Source: Zasmidium citrigriseum (Eukaryota; Ascomycota; Dothideomycetes; Mycosphaerellales; Mycosphaerellaceae). Taken from it: DNA of 64,000 nt. The notes beneath the pieces were generated by a model, which did no database searches, was not told where the DNA came from, and saw nothing but the letters and a program-made list of their open reading frames with translations. Shown here piece after piece: positions 12,818-23,835 of this stretch; position 1 is the first letter of the stretch; the number at the start of each line of letters is the position of its first letter. The stretch spans positions 310,001 through 374,000 of the forward strand of contig NHNW01000003.1 in NCBI GenBank assembly GCA_002786025.1. Direction: 5' to 3'. The position numbers and the translations under genes were made by a program.

Positions 12818-13112
12818 TCACTTGCGGCTACCTTCCTGTTCCTTCACCACCTCTTCAATGGCTTTGGCGACATCGTCATGCGTCAACAGCTCCGTCCAGT
12901 ACTTCGCGACCCTCTGTCGGACAAGACGATCATCTTGGTCGAGGACCCATCGATCGATTGGTGTCTGGCCTTGGACATCTGTGCATGCTTGATGAACGGC
13001 AAGGTTGGCTTGAGTAAGAGGATGGCCACCGCTTGGCTCAATATGTCTGTTGTTGCTCCCATTGTGCTGAGTGGTTGGCGACGTTACGGCAGAGCCATGA
13101 GAGGCCTTGGTC
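12818..13112 (-). pseudogene. Isolated coding-like exon, possible gene remnant
   Basis: On the minus strand a frame of about 97 codons ends with TGA at 12818-12820. It has a coding-like composition, including QACTDVQGQTPIDRW and VAKYWTELLTHDDVAKAIEE. In-frame stops lie just upstream of 13115, so it must begin at a splice acceptor (CCCTTAG, G at 13113) preceded by a pyrimidine tract (the A-run at 13141-13152 read on the plus strand). I cannot find a convincing upstream exon between 13120 and 13440. It may be the last exon of an ankyrin-type gene or a relic of one. A competing plus-strand frame (12542-13249) shows no domain. Confidence 0.3.
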
Positions 13113-13478
13113 CTAAGGGTTCATCAGCCACGCTTCTCGAAAAAAAAAAAAAGAAATCTTCTTACGAAGTGTTTGCTTTCGAGGGACACATGGCAAGAGA
13201 TCAGAATGTTGAGGAAGACTGCTTCAGGATTGGAGGGAGTCGATACTAGCTGGACATGTCGAAAAGCAGTCGTCTCTCGAACGACTTGAATGACTTTATA
13301 TCCATGTGCTTGCAACGACGACATGGAAGCATGCTGCGAACTAGCGAACGAGGCAAACGATTCCGTATGCACAATGTGCCTGACACGGACGCCAACGACT
13401 CCCTTCGTGCTGTTGTCGACAGCTCAAACGTCACCTAACTATCCAAAGGGTCAGCTAGTAAGTACTCATCCTCACAGA

Positions 13479-13850
13479 AATGCAATTCTGCACTTTGAAT
13501 CGCAGCGCCCATTGGCTCGGTTGCCCTTGCAGACGGCAGGGCGGATGAGACTTCCTGCAGGCTGGCTAGCTAGCGGCGTACATGCTTTGATACACAGCAT
13601 AGCTAGTTGGCGTTGGGGGCGTCAATGAGAGCTCGAGAAGAAGTGCATTTCTGCACTTCCTCAGCCGTAACAGACCGTTCGCGCCAATGAGAGCTCGAGA
13701 GCAAGTGCAGTTCTGCACTTTCAGAGCTGCTGCGCCAAGCGCCTGCAGTAGCACGAGTACGCTAATGTCCTGTGGCTTGGCTTGGCGATCTGGATCCCGT
13801 GGTCTTGGTGGGAGCCTTATAGTCTCAGCTGAAGTGCACTTCTGCACTTT
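13479..13850. promoter_or_regulatory. Cluster of four palindromes AAGTGCA-N4-TGCACTT
   Basis: Four imperfect-to-perfect inverted repeats share the form AAGTGCANTTCTGCACTT: near 13479-13496 (first arm AAATGCA), 13641-13658, 13703-13720 and 13832-13849. The four-base spacer is always NTTC, with a different first base each time (A, T, G, C). Copies 2 and 3 are preceded by the same segment (AATGAGAGCTCGAG). The sites lie 69-439 bp upstream of the Clr5-ankyrin start at 13918. Both arms and the spacer being constant suggests a binding site for a dimeric protein, or a small repeat family. Regulatory function is inference. Confidence 0.55.
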
Positions 13851-13917
13851 CTTCGACACAATCTCCGTCGGCCGCCTTTACGCCCACGTGACTCGACCAG
13901 ATCATTCTTCCGGTAAC

Positions 13918-15979
13918 ATGACTTGGGATTTCGAGCAACACAGAGAGGAAGCCATTCGGTTATACCGGGAGAAACCCCAAGAAGCTGTTGAGAAGCACTT
14001 CAGAGACAAGTACAACTTTACACCCAAGTAAGATGCATCTACCGGCTGCTAAATGAAACCATGATTGACGAATGACGTTCGATAGACCTCGGACTTGGAA
14101 AGAAACCTGGAAGAAATGGGGTATATCAAAGTACAAACCGCGAAATCCTCCAAACGATAGCACCGCCCAAAGATCCAGGAAACGGAAGCGTACATTTTGT
14201 GTTGGCGTCGATGCCGCTGAGCAGAGTCTAGACGCTTCACGTGGTGTGGCAGTTGATTCAGTTCCCTCACACAGTGCGTTGCCAGCGAGGGACCATGCAC
14301 ACACTCCCGATTCCAGGGCCAGTGGTGTGAGTCGACAGATATCCAACCGAAGGCTCTACGGGATGCTACGGGGCGCAATCCAGGATGACGACGAAATTGA
14401 CAAGATTCTTGAACAAGCCTCGTTTTTCGACGGCCAGGAGAGTATTCTCCACTACGTAGCGGAGACTTCGCAAAATCACTACTTGTGCCGGAAAGTGATC
14501 AAATACATGCAGACGCATGGACATACTTTGACCATCCTAGACTCGAATGGTCGAACCGCATTGGAGAGCGCTATCCGAGCAGACAACACATACATGGTCT
14601 CCGAGTTGATTACATTCGACCCGAGCCTCCTGGATATCCAACCAGATGGTGTAAGCCTGCTGCACCTCGCGATTCGATGTGGCTCAAGAGATGCCTGCAA
14701 GACATTAATCCCTTTCGTCAAAGATGTAAACATAACAGTTCCTGGCATATTATCACCAATCAGGCTTGCTGCTCAGGAACATTTCGATGACGTTGTAATG
14801 AAACTGCTGGATTTTGGAGCCACACTTGACGAATCCGCCATCTTGATCCTTTCCAGTAGAAACAACCTGATGGTGGGGAGTATAATTGCCATGCTGGAGA
14901 AAAGGATTTCCAACAGCAACTCGACGGGAGATTTAGAAAACTCTTGGCGTGCAGTCGTGAGTGTGATTGTCCACGATTTAGCTGAGTGGGAGCCACGATG
15001 GCATGATTTTGCCCGCGTCCAATGCCAAATGATTGAACACATCTTACGGCAACATCCGACGACCTTTGATACGAAAGGTCTCGACCGATCGATACTTTCA
15101 GCCTTCCAAAGCTTTACAGAGCGCTGGGCCTCGTGCGAAGACGATCTCCCAGATGCCGCCAAAGATTGTCTAAGACTCTTTCTGCAGCAGGGCCTCAGAC
15201 CATGCTCAGGACGCCGCTTCCCATACTCCAACAACAAGATAACGGAGTTCTCAGGTATCTCTTATACGTACGCCAAAGTGTGCATAGAGACGTGTGACCT
15301 CGCCCTGTACGGCCAAGGTTTATTCGATCTTCTGGCCTTCCTTTTCGAAGCTCCATCTCTGTATGATCCTGACGAAGATTACGAAGAGCAGTACTTGCGG
15401 GAGACATGGTGGATAGAAGAACCAGCGAAACTAGTCGAGCTCCTTCAGGTTCTCCTCGAGCGTGGCCTCCACCTAAACGATGATATCAATCTGCTGAGTT
15501 TTGTCTTGCTTAAAGTGCCGTTGGAGTATTACGAGCGAAGGCAACGACTCTTCAAGACATTGATGAGCTCATACGACTACAGTCCACTGGATCAGTGTTC
15601 CGAGTACGGTCATCCACTCGATTTGCTTACTCAGATCTCCGAGACTTCAAAATGGAAATCTGCCGAAATTATGCTCACGAAGAATGTGCTTCAATCGCTA
15701 CTGGACACCAGCCAACCGCTTGAGCAGCTGAACCTGGACGCATATCGCGGCGACCTATTCCCATCACGCTTCAGCGCATATACAGTGTCAAGCTTTGAAC
15801 TGCTTCAATGCATCCTCCACGTCGTGACCAGGCGAATCATGAATGGCCTTTGTTTGTTGCCATCAAGCACAACGCATGTTCGACTTGCCGAGACCCTCGC
15901 CATTCGACGAGAGTTTAACCTCCCCGACTTGCAATTCAGTATCAGCAATAGTGGCACTCTCAAGCTGCTGGACGACTAG
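13918..15979 (+). CDS. Clr5-domain protein with ankyrin-like repeats
   Basis: Two exons, 13918-14027 and 14086-15979, joined across a 58-bp intron (GTAAGA..GATAG), coding for 667 residues. The N-terminus (MTWDFEQHREEAIRLYREK...) joined to the start of exon 2 (WKETWKKWGISKYK) forms a Clr5 domain, the segment named for S. pombe Clr5 and common at the start of fungal ankyrin proteins. The intron falls inside this domain, and the splice restores it, which supports the model. Residues about 150-330 contain degenerate ankyrin-type repeats (DSNGRTALESAIRADN, DGVSLLHLAIRCG, LSPIRLAAQEHFDDVVMKLL). The C-terminal half is helical without known motifs. Possible roles are in chromatin or NLR-like recognition; neither is shown. 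The upstream palindrome cluster may control it. Confidence 0.85.
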
Positions 15980-16459
15980 TATCAAAGAGTAGCTCCAGAT
16001 GGATCCATATCAGCTGAGGGCCGGTGATGAAGAATTCCTGGCATTCATAGGCTACATCTACTTTATGTGTACAGTTGCGGTATCGTGTAGGGGATAGAGA
16101 TCACTTCGCGGGCATGTGACATCGCGCTAACATGGCGGTCCGTGCGTTCGATAAAAGCCAGTATTCAATGCGTTTCTTCGGCTCCTCAAGGAACTATTCA
16201 ACATACAAGTACGACAGTATAAGACGTCCCGAGAGCCCGTGGGTGGGCGAGGATGCTGCAGTGAGAACTCCAAAATCGGATAATTTAACTTCACCTTTGG
16301 TGGCTTACTACTTGCCTCGCAGCTGCGGGATCTTCAGGAATCTACTATGCCCTGCCACTGTGTCATTTACTAGAGCCTCGAGATATATTCGCAAAAACGT
16401 AGAGGAAGCATGTGCTAGCTTATTATCGCACGACATTCATACTCATCTATACTACACAC
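15980..16459. other. 3' intergenic between convergent genes
   Basis: About 480 bp between convergent stops. An open plus-strand frame at 16132-16476 has no domain, runs into the exporter gene and has unremarkable codon use; I do not call it a gene. Confidence 0.45.
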
Positions 16460-18246
16460 TCATCCTGTCGGCGTAAACTTCGACCTCTTCCTAATCCTCG
16501 CTCCATATCTGTAAAAAAGCCAGGGCGCCGGCGCAAACGCCAAACAAATAAACCCCAACAAACTCGCCCCCCAAGGCACCCCCAGTCCCCGGAACATATA
16601 AGGCGCAAATAGCGGGAAAACCGCCCCCGCAATACTCCTCACAAAAGTATTCACCGCAATCGCACTATTACTATAAACCCCATAGCAATCGATGATGTAG
16701 AGCATGCCTATGCAGCATCGTTAGCAGAGCTCCCGAGACATGGTGCAGGTGTGAAAGTACCCTCCCAAAACGTAACCAGCATACCCATCCCAATAAACGC
16801 CGTGGCGAAAACCTGCGGAACCCAAGAAATAAACGGGAAAGAAGTCCAGGCCCACCAGAAGAAGGCTATGGGGAGGACGATGGCGCCGATGATCATTGGC
16901 GGGAGACGTTCTTCGGGGATCGGGTAGCCGTGCTTTATGTAGGCGCGTTTGAAATTTGTGGCGGCGGAGTAGGACATTATTCCGGCGCCCATTATGATGC
17001 CGACGACGAAGGCTATGAAGGGGAGGGCGGAGACGCCGAGGGACCAGCCGCGTTGGGAGTGGAAGGAGATGGGGAACTGGTACAGTCAGCCATAGGTTTG
17101 TCTTTCGTGACAACTTCCGCTTTGGGGGAGGAGGTAGGGTTATGCTTACGGCTTCGAAGAGGAGGTAGACGACGCCGTAGAGATATGACATGTAAGCTGT
17201 TATCAGGGCCAGAATGGGTTCCTTGACAAGCATAACAAACGGCCGGGCAAGGTAGACCGTGACAATCGTGCCAGCCGTAATTCTATTCTCATCGGCCTTG
17301 GAATGCAGCGCCCAGTTCTTCGTCTCATATCTCAGCTCTTTGGCGCGGATTTGCAAGATTCGTGCGGCCGACGTCTCAGGGATGATCAGCAGACCAATGA
17401 ATCCAAAGAGACCCGCCATGATGAGCGTGATCCAGGCTGTCCATCTCCAGCCGAGATAGCTTTCTGTGACGAACCCTCCTACGATCGGTCCAGCAACAGG
17501 GCCTACAAAGGCGCCAGCTGCGAAGGCACAGATGGCGTATGCTCTCTCGACAGGATCCCAGAGGTCAGCCATCGCGCCTCCCACGACGGCGAGGGGCGCT
17601 GAAGCAGCGAAGCCCCCGAGGAATCGACAGATCATGATCGTTTCGACGTTCTGTGCGACCGCGACAGGGACCTGGAAGATGGCGAAGACGATGTATCCGG
17701 CGAAGAGGGGAACTTTGCGGCCGTAGACCTCGCTGGCTGGCCCGAAGACAATGGGACCAAAAACGAAGCCCTATCATATCCATTAGCAAAGTCGAGAAGC
17801 AGAGGGTGGGGAAGACATACCAGCAAGAAGAACGCAACGCCCAATGTCGCTACAACCTCTGCAATTCCAAACTCCTCACTGACGGGCTGAATCGCAACAG
17901 CAAAGATCGAAGAGCTGAAAGTCACCACGAAAGTCATCATGCCCATGGAAATAGTGATCGCCGTCCGTCGCTTCACGCTCCAGTTCTTGGGGTTTCCTGG
18001 ATCACCGGGGCCATCGAACTCGACGAGATTGGGGTCCTTTGGCTCCTGTTCTGGTGGCTTCTCCTCGTGCTCATCGTCTTTGCTCGTCAGGCCTTCTGCC
18101 AAAGTTTGCACCTTCGCGTCATCCAACTGTGCCTCCAGGTCCTTTTTATCGTCCACGGGGCTGGACAGACTGTCTTTGCTGCTCTGCGCCGACTCCAGAT
18201 TCGTGCGCGGTTGCGCCTGCGGCAATGTGCTCGTCTCCAGAGGCAT
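16460..18246 (-). CDS. MFS drug/H+ antiporter (DHA1, Tpo1/Flu1-like)
   Basis: Four exons: 18246-17821, 17770-17150, 17076-16761 and 16707-16460, coding for 536 residues; introns are 50, 73 and 53 bp with in-frame junctions and a GCTAACG branch site in the last. An acidic cytoplasmic N-terminus of about 90 residues leads into DPGNPKNWSVKRR, the hallmark entry to TM1 of fungal DHA1 exporters. Other family motifs visible are GPIVFGPASEVYGRK (loop 2-3), RFLGGFAASAPLAVVGG and GPVAGPIVGGFV (TM5 motif C). The 12-TM layout is complete. The family exports polyamines, azoles or self-made metabolites; no biosynthetic cluster surrounds it, so the substrate is unknown. Confidence 0.9.
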
Positions 18247-18877
18247 GTTGAAATCGCCTTGTCCTCTTCAAAAAATGCGAACTCAAAGACCTGCCTTTGG
18301 TGGGGTACGGAGGGCCTATGTAGAGGGAGACGACCTCCTCCGCCTTTGCCTACCCTGCATAAACGCCATCTGCTTTACCGAGCCGCACTCACATGATGGG
18401 AGATGAGGTCTTGTGGTTTGGTGCGCAGTTTGCAGTTATCTCCGTTAGCGGGACAAGTGCCGAGCAGCCGGATTGGTGTGCGACTTGCAGAGGCTTGTTT
18501 GAGCTTACCGTATAGGTGCTTTGGTAAGGTCCGTTTGTCGAGATGCGACTTCTCGCAATTCCGGGACTCATAGCCTTAGTAAAGCTGTGTGGTTGCTATA
18601 ATTGCAGATGTGCTGCACGTTGCGGAAAGCCTCCGTGGAGGAAGATACGAGGAAATGAGGTCGAAGGAGTTATGCTGTGGATTGAGTTCGGCTTCGGCTT
18701 CGGCTTGAGTTGTGAGCGCCGAAGGGACCGAGTTGCTGTTTGATGTGCGGGCGATGAAGCCGCATGCGTATAAACGGTTCGCTATGATACAAAATGTGAC
18801 ATTGAGCAGTCCTGTGATTAGTACAGTTCCGTGACTCACATTCATCTGTACATCATACTTTCAACTCCATTGAGCTT
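18247..18877. other. Exporter promoter / mitochondrial gene 3' region
   Basis: About 630 bp between the exporter start (minus strand, 18246) and the stop of the next minus-strand gene (18878). No convincing open frame. A run of hexamer-like repeats (ttcggcttcggcttcgg) lies at about 18688-18706. Confidence 0.5.
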
Positions 18878-20048
18878 TCAATCCCGTATGCATCGTTTCC
18901 AAGCGGTCAGCGCCTGATCTTGATACGTGCCCTCTCCTGGACTTCGTGACTCCAACTCCGCCGCAAGTCTTGAGAGAGTCGATTCGTATTCTTGAACGGC
19001 CTTGCTTGCCACACTTGCATGTGGCATTTCCTTTCCGAGAATCTTCTGGGCCAGGCTGAGGCCGTGCCAGATAGAAATCGCAAAGAGTATGGGATATTGC
19101 TTGCTCTTGTCGAGAATTTGAAGGTCGGCGGTCTGGAAGTTGGTCAGTATGGTTTGGCTGAATATCATCTTCGGGTGGTCAACGTACCGCAATCCCTCGC
19201 TTCTCCAGATTGCTCAGTAGTCTGCCTGCGTAGGCTTTCACCAGACCTTGCGTGTCCTTGGCGCCTCCAAACTTGTATGCATAGACAGCTGCCAGTTCCA
19301 GGAAGATTCCGAGCACCTCAGGTCTCGTCCTGGGATCATTTGGCGCGAGTCTCCTTCCAGTGCCATGTTCCTCGGACTCCAACATCAAAGAGACCACATT
19401 CGCATCTCGTAACGCGCGCTCAGTAGCCTTCTCTGACCACTCCGAGCTTTCGGCGACTTCATGCAGCCCACAAACCACGCTGCGCAAAACGGTCTCGTTC
19501 TTCAAAGTCATACCCGTCTTCTCCGACTGCTGAAGGCACTGAATGATGAAGCCGATCTTTCCATTTTCTAGCGCTTTCCGTACAATCTTCTCCATCTGCT
19601 CCGGTGTCGCAGGCTTCTTGACGCCCTCATTTAAGGCAGTCAACAGCTTGGGTAAATTCTGCCAGTCTGAAGATTCTCCTTGCGCTATCAGATTGAGTGC
19701 CTGCTTCACAAGAGGACCCCGTGCAGGAATCTCGCGATTACGGTCAAGCCATTCTAGTTGGATCTCCTCGCCGCCGACGTATGCTACCTGAGGGTTGTCT
19801 GTGAGGTATTGCTTGAACTCTTGCTTGAAAATCATCTTCTTTTCTTGCTTTCCGACATAGGCCGGAATGAAGTGCTTGTCGCGGAGGGTTGAGAGAACAT
19901 CGCTGAGCTCGGGATTGGAAGTCTCGAAGTTGGGCAGCGTTCGTGATCTGCTAGTCGTGCTGGAAAAGGTGCGTTTCGAGAGGTGTTGCGATTCGGACTG
20001 GGCGGCGCGTTGGAGGCGAAGGGCGCATCGATGGCATATTGACGCCAT
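18878..20048 (-). CDS. Predicted mitochondrial protein of unknown function
   Basis: Two exons, 20048-19188 and 19132-18878, joined across a 55-bp intron (GTACGT..CTTCCAG with ACTGACC branch), 371 residues. The N-terminus (MASICHRCALRLQRAAQ...KRTFSSTTSRSR) is a typical cleavable mitochondrial presequence, rich in Arg and Ser. The mature part is all-helical, with tetratricopeptide-like pairs (WQNLPKLLTALNEGV, KIGFIIQCLQQSEK, KAYAGRLLSNLEKRG) that recall mitochondrial RNA or assembly factors. No catalytic motif is seen. It is transcribed divergently from the mitochondrial ribosomal protein gene at 20241, only 192 bp away, which suggests shared control and a role in mitochondrial translation or biogenesis (inference). 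Confidence 0.8.
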
Positions 20049-20240
20049 GGCGGTTGATGATTACTCGATTTGATTTGGATTTGATATGTCGCCGGTGGTC
20101 AATGGGTGTGGTCGACGTAAAGTTGTCGCTCCCTGCTCTCTCACTGAAGACCGGCCCTTGGCACTCCCGAAGCTCGCCGCAACTGCCTCCTCCAATTCGT
20201 CTGGCACGGAGAACAGCAACACTTTCCATCACCACACAAC
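20049..20240. promoter_or_regulatory. Compact bidirectional promoter for two mitochondrial genes
   Basis: Only 192 bp separate the ATG of the minus-strand mitochondrial protein (20048) from the ATG of bL19m (20241). Both 5' UTRs and the promoter must fit here. No canonical TATA box is seen. Confidence 0.6.
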
Positions 20241-21053
20241 ATGTCGACGTCGATATCAACAAGACCGCTCGCCGGCCTCAAACAAGCATTGAGACAATGT
20301 CGCGCCGAACGCCAACGATGCAGAGCCTACGCGACCGCGCCTGTCGTGGAATCCGAATCACAGCCCCCTCCAATGCCAAAGTACCCATCTCTGGAGCCCA
20401 ACTACAAAGGACCTAGGCCTGGATTTCGACCGTCGCAGGCCATTAAGCAGAACCGTACGTAGCACATAAGGTGCCAATGCAAGTGATGTTGGTTAGCTGA
20501 CTTCGCTGCAGGATTCGAAGAGGGACTTCGAAAGATCCGTTCGATACCACCACCACGATCAACAGCGAAAGCATGCCCTGATCCCATCAACGAAATCACG
20601 AAAGCTCAACTCAAAGTCCTCGATCCAACAGGCGCCCGAACACGTCTCTTCTCCGAGGACAACCCTGAGCGCGTACAACCAGGCGATATCTTGCTCGTCC
20701 GCCTGAAATCAGGAGATCCCTTCTCAGGAGTAGTCCTCAATATCCGGAAACGAAACTCCCCCATAGATACCGCCATCTTACTACGGAACCATCTGACGAG
20801 ACTTGGAGTGGAGATGTGGTACAAAGTCTACAGTCCCAATGTCGAGGGCATTGAGATAGTGCAAAGGAAAGAGAAGAGGGCGAGAAGAGCGAAGCTTTAC
20901 TACATGCGGCAGCCGCGTCATGATATTGGCAGTGTGGACAACATTGTCAGGCAGTACATGAGACAGCGGACGGGTGGACCTATGGGCGGCAAGGATGCCA
21001 AGGGGCGAGATGCAAATTCCAATAAGAAGAAGAAGAGCAACAAGAAGAAATGA
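20241..21053 (+). CDS. IMG1: Mitochondrial ribosomal protein bL19m
   Basis: Exons 20241-20454 and 20512-21053, intron of 57 bp (GTACGT..CTGCAG, branch GCTGAC), 251 residues. A short Arg/Ser-rich presequence leads to the L19 fold at about residues 140-230: PGDILLVRLKSGDPFSG, VLNIRKRN, the middle strand GVEMWYKVYSPNVEGIEIV and RRAKLYYMRQP. The C-terminal tail is an extreme Lys/Asn run (about 15 residues). bL19 sits at the subunit interface of the large ribosomal subunit; yeast Img1 is required for mitochondrial translation and DNA maintenance. Divergent from the gene at 20048. Confidence 0.92.
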
Positions 21054-22229
21054 GAATAGAAAGAGGCGGGCGACATCTGTGGGAGGATTGCGAAGGCGTT
21101 GAGGGATGGATGTGTATCATGGAATGGCCGAGACCGAGTACAGCTACGTCGAAGCATCGAACCCACGGCACAGAAGCAGTCACCGGAAGGACACCACCTG
21201 CACTCCCTGACAATCTGCACTGCTCGAAGCAGCGATGGTCTGGAAAGGAGTACCGCGCGATGGCCGTCACCGACTTGGCATCCATCTGCGATAAGAAATG
21301 GCAAAAAGATGGAAGCAGTTTGCCACAAACCTGTACAGCCTCAACAAGTTCAAGAAATCAACATGTCCATGCAACGCACTCGGAGTGGTCCCGACTTGGG
21401 TTCCAACAAACTTCCTCCTCGGGCTTCACAACGTCCATTCTGGCTCGTGTTGGTGAGTTTGTACAACACTGATGCAGTACAACAGAAACCGGCAATCCCG
21501 CCGTCCTCAACACAGCCTCCCACGCACTGCTACAGTCGCACTCTCAAGAAGCACAGCATGTCAGCATACGAACCCATTGCCTGACCGCTGGGCTCCGACA
21601 TCAGAATGCGAAAAGTTCGCAGGATCTCGTACCTTGCAGCTGACAAGCTTCAGCAGAGATCTTCCCGCCGAAGTAACAGGACCTTGCATCGACCGTCGGC
21701 AACATCGGCGACTTTGCTCGAATCGGAGCGTGCTTCTGTTTCTGTTCATGGACGCGAGAGCAAGTGGGACGTTCGATGACGCTCCGCGCGTGTAACGTTT
21801 GCACCAACCACTACATTGACAGCGGTGAACGTGCTCGTAGCGTGCAAGATGTAACGGGTTGCGGGTCGGGGTTGCAGTGGAGCCTTGGAAAGCTTTTTTG
21901 GTGTTGCGTGGTGGGATATGCGTCGACTCGTCGAAGTTTGATCCTGAAGGTGGGTTCCATTGCGAAAGTCGGTGGTGCTAGGTGAGAACTTGTACGAGCT
22001 GACAAAAACTTGGTCGTGTTGAGAGGGCTGAGTTGGTGGGTGGTGAGGATGACGATGGGTTTGTGAATGTGTGCAGTTGGCGGATGGTTAAAGGTTGGTT
22101 CTTTCACCTCTTCGCTTGGGGTCGTTTCTGCAAGTCAAGCATCAGAACATCGGAGATCATTGCGAGGACACCACTTTCGAACGAAGCGACAACAATCTAC
22201 GAGTCCTACCACGACAACAATACACCAAG
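21054..22229. other. Intergenic, nothing recognisable
   Basis: About 1.2 kb between the bL19m stop and the secreted-protein start. Short frames occur on both strands but none has a domain, a signal peptide or a supported splice pattern. The last 100 bp before 22230 are AC-rich leader-like sequence. Confidence 0.45.
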
Positions 22230-22661
22230 ATGCTTTTCAACGTCCTCTCCCTCGCCGTCCTCGCGACCACGGCCTCTTCCCTCGCCCTTCCCGATCCGCA
22301 GACTACTGGCCCCTCTGGTGGCCAGCCCATATACGCAACCTCAACCAACATCACTTACTACCAAGGCGTGACAGCCGGCAGCGGCAGCACCTCAACCGAC
22401 ATCAACGAATGCGGCACGTATGTCGGAGATGGTACCATCAAAGCGGGCGTGTGCACTCCCTTCAAGACGCAGGGAGTCGGAATCTGGGGCAGCGTCAATG
22501 GAAGTTGCACGTTGGCGCTGTATCGAGGGAGTGATACCTGCGGAGTAACTCCCGATATCATTCATGTCCCGAATGGGGAGGATAACATTACTTGCGTGGC
22601 GACGGGAGTTATGGATGGAGGAGTGCATTACCATGGCAGTGGGATCTGGATGTGCGGTTGA
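22230..22661 (+). CDS. Small secreted cysteine-rich protein (effector-like)
   Basis: Single exon of 143 residues starting at ATG 22230 (ACCAAGATGC). The first 19 residues (MLFNVLSLAVLATTASSLA) form a clear signal peptide with an SLA-like cleavage region. The mature protein is about 124 residues with six cysteines (NECG, AGVCT, GSCTL, DTCGV, ITCVA, WMCG), enough for three disulfides, and is rich in Gly, Thr and Ser with two or three N-glycosylation sequons (NIT, NGS). There is no transmembrane tail. Size, secretion and cysteine content are what one expects of an apoplastic effector or antimicrobial protein, but no known effector family is recognised. Confidence 0.8.
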   Translation: MLFNVLSLAVLATTASSLALPDPQTTGPSGGQPIYATSTNITYYQGVTAGSGSTSTDINECGTYVGDGTIKAGVCTPFKTQGVGIWGSVNGSCTLALYRGSDTCGVTPDIIHVPNGEDNITCVATGVMDGGVHYHGSGIWMCG

Positions 22662-23835
22662 ATGGGTTATTGAAGCCAGTGATGGGAGGAGGGGGCTCTG
22701 AGTCCTGAGCGGCGAATTTTGATGGCTGTAGATGAGAGACGTTCTTTGTGGGACTGGGTCTGGCGTTCAAGAATGGTAACAAGCAATTGGGGAGTAATGG
22801 ACTAGAATAATGGAAGATTGAAATCCTACATCAGTATTAACGACCATCGACAAAGTTTGATATGTTCAGACGTACAAGGATTCCCCAGGACATGGTGGGT
22901 AGAACATCGGTACAAGTCGGGGATCTGACCACCATCTCGACATGCCCTCCTTCAACGACATCTATAAGTAGTTGCGAAGAAGGAAAGATGGTCTTGTCCC
23001 AACCGCCCATCTCCAATCTCAACGGGTGAAGAAACTCGTATTTAATAGCCGTGCACAGGGCAAGGATACACATGTCGAGAAGGGCCGGCGAGTAGGGCCG
23101 GGACGGCGATTGGCGGAAGGTGGGCGACGAACTCCACGTTGGTGTGATGCGGGGAGTGGAGGGCGACGGCGAGAGCTGGGGAGAGCTCACTGGAATTTCT
23201 ACTGAGACATGTATAGATGGCATTGGGGTGTCAGCCGGCATAGCGTCCCAACCAGAACTGATTGTTAGATTCTTTGTTCAAAAACAGCGGCTTCTCACAT
23301 CTCCAGTTTGCATCTGATCTTCACAAAGAAAGGATTGCAGAGACGGCAAGACGGAATAAATTGTTTGGCGGCTCGCTTCGCTACGTCACTTTTCTGCAAC
23401 GGCTGAGGGCACGTTCGGCGGCAGGGATCGAGCTCTGCTTGCGTGAGTGAGCTCGGACGGTTGCCAGCCATCGACATCGACATCGTCTTCCCTTCTTCAT
23501 CCACTTCCGAAAAGGCATCTCGTCCTTTCACGAACATCCGCCGCATCGAGCATACACGGCCAGGCCCTTGATATCACCAAAGGTACGCAACATAGCTCCT
23601 TCCCCAGCAGCAGGCGATGAGGTGGATCTCGATCATTCTCGCCTCGTGGCTCTCCGCATCTCCAGCAACCACGACCGCCCAAGCCCCACCGCCAGAACAC
23701 CTCTTGCCCTGCAGCTCTCATCTGACACCCTCCCACTGACTTGCACTCCAGAGCCTCGTCTCCCGAGACATTGTCCCTCCAATCCACCCGACACAGTCTT
23801 TACCTTCCGTCTGAGCTGCTCGCACATCCGCCGCC
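22662..23835. other. Intergenic with one uncertain minus-strand ORF (23241-22837)
   Basis: The only candidate is a minus-strand frame from ATG 23241 to 22837 (134 residues, Ser/Pro-rich start, then DMCILALCTAIKYEFLHPL). It has no recognised domain and could be chance. The right end (about 23450-23835) is the CT-rich leader of glycogen synthase. Confidence 0.4.

Noticed and set aside
12542..13249. 235-codon plus-strand open frame ending in a Lys run
   Set aside because: The Lys run is just a poly(A) tract; no domain; the minus strand has the more coding-like reading in this interval.
16132..16476. 114-codon plus-strand open frame with ATG
   Set aside because: Runs into the 3' end of the MFS exporter; no domain, signal or splice support.
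3471..18246. Possible secondary-metabolite cluster (ABC exporter, forkhead factor and MFS exporter within 15 kb)
   Set aside because: No biosynthetic core enzyme (PKS, NRPS, terpene synthase, P450) is present anywhere in the window.
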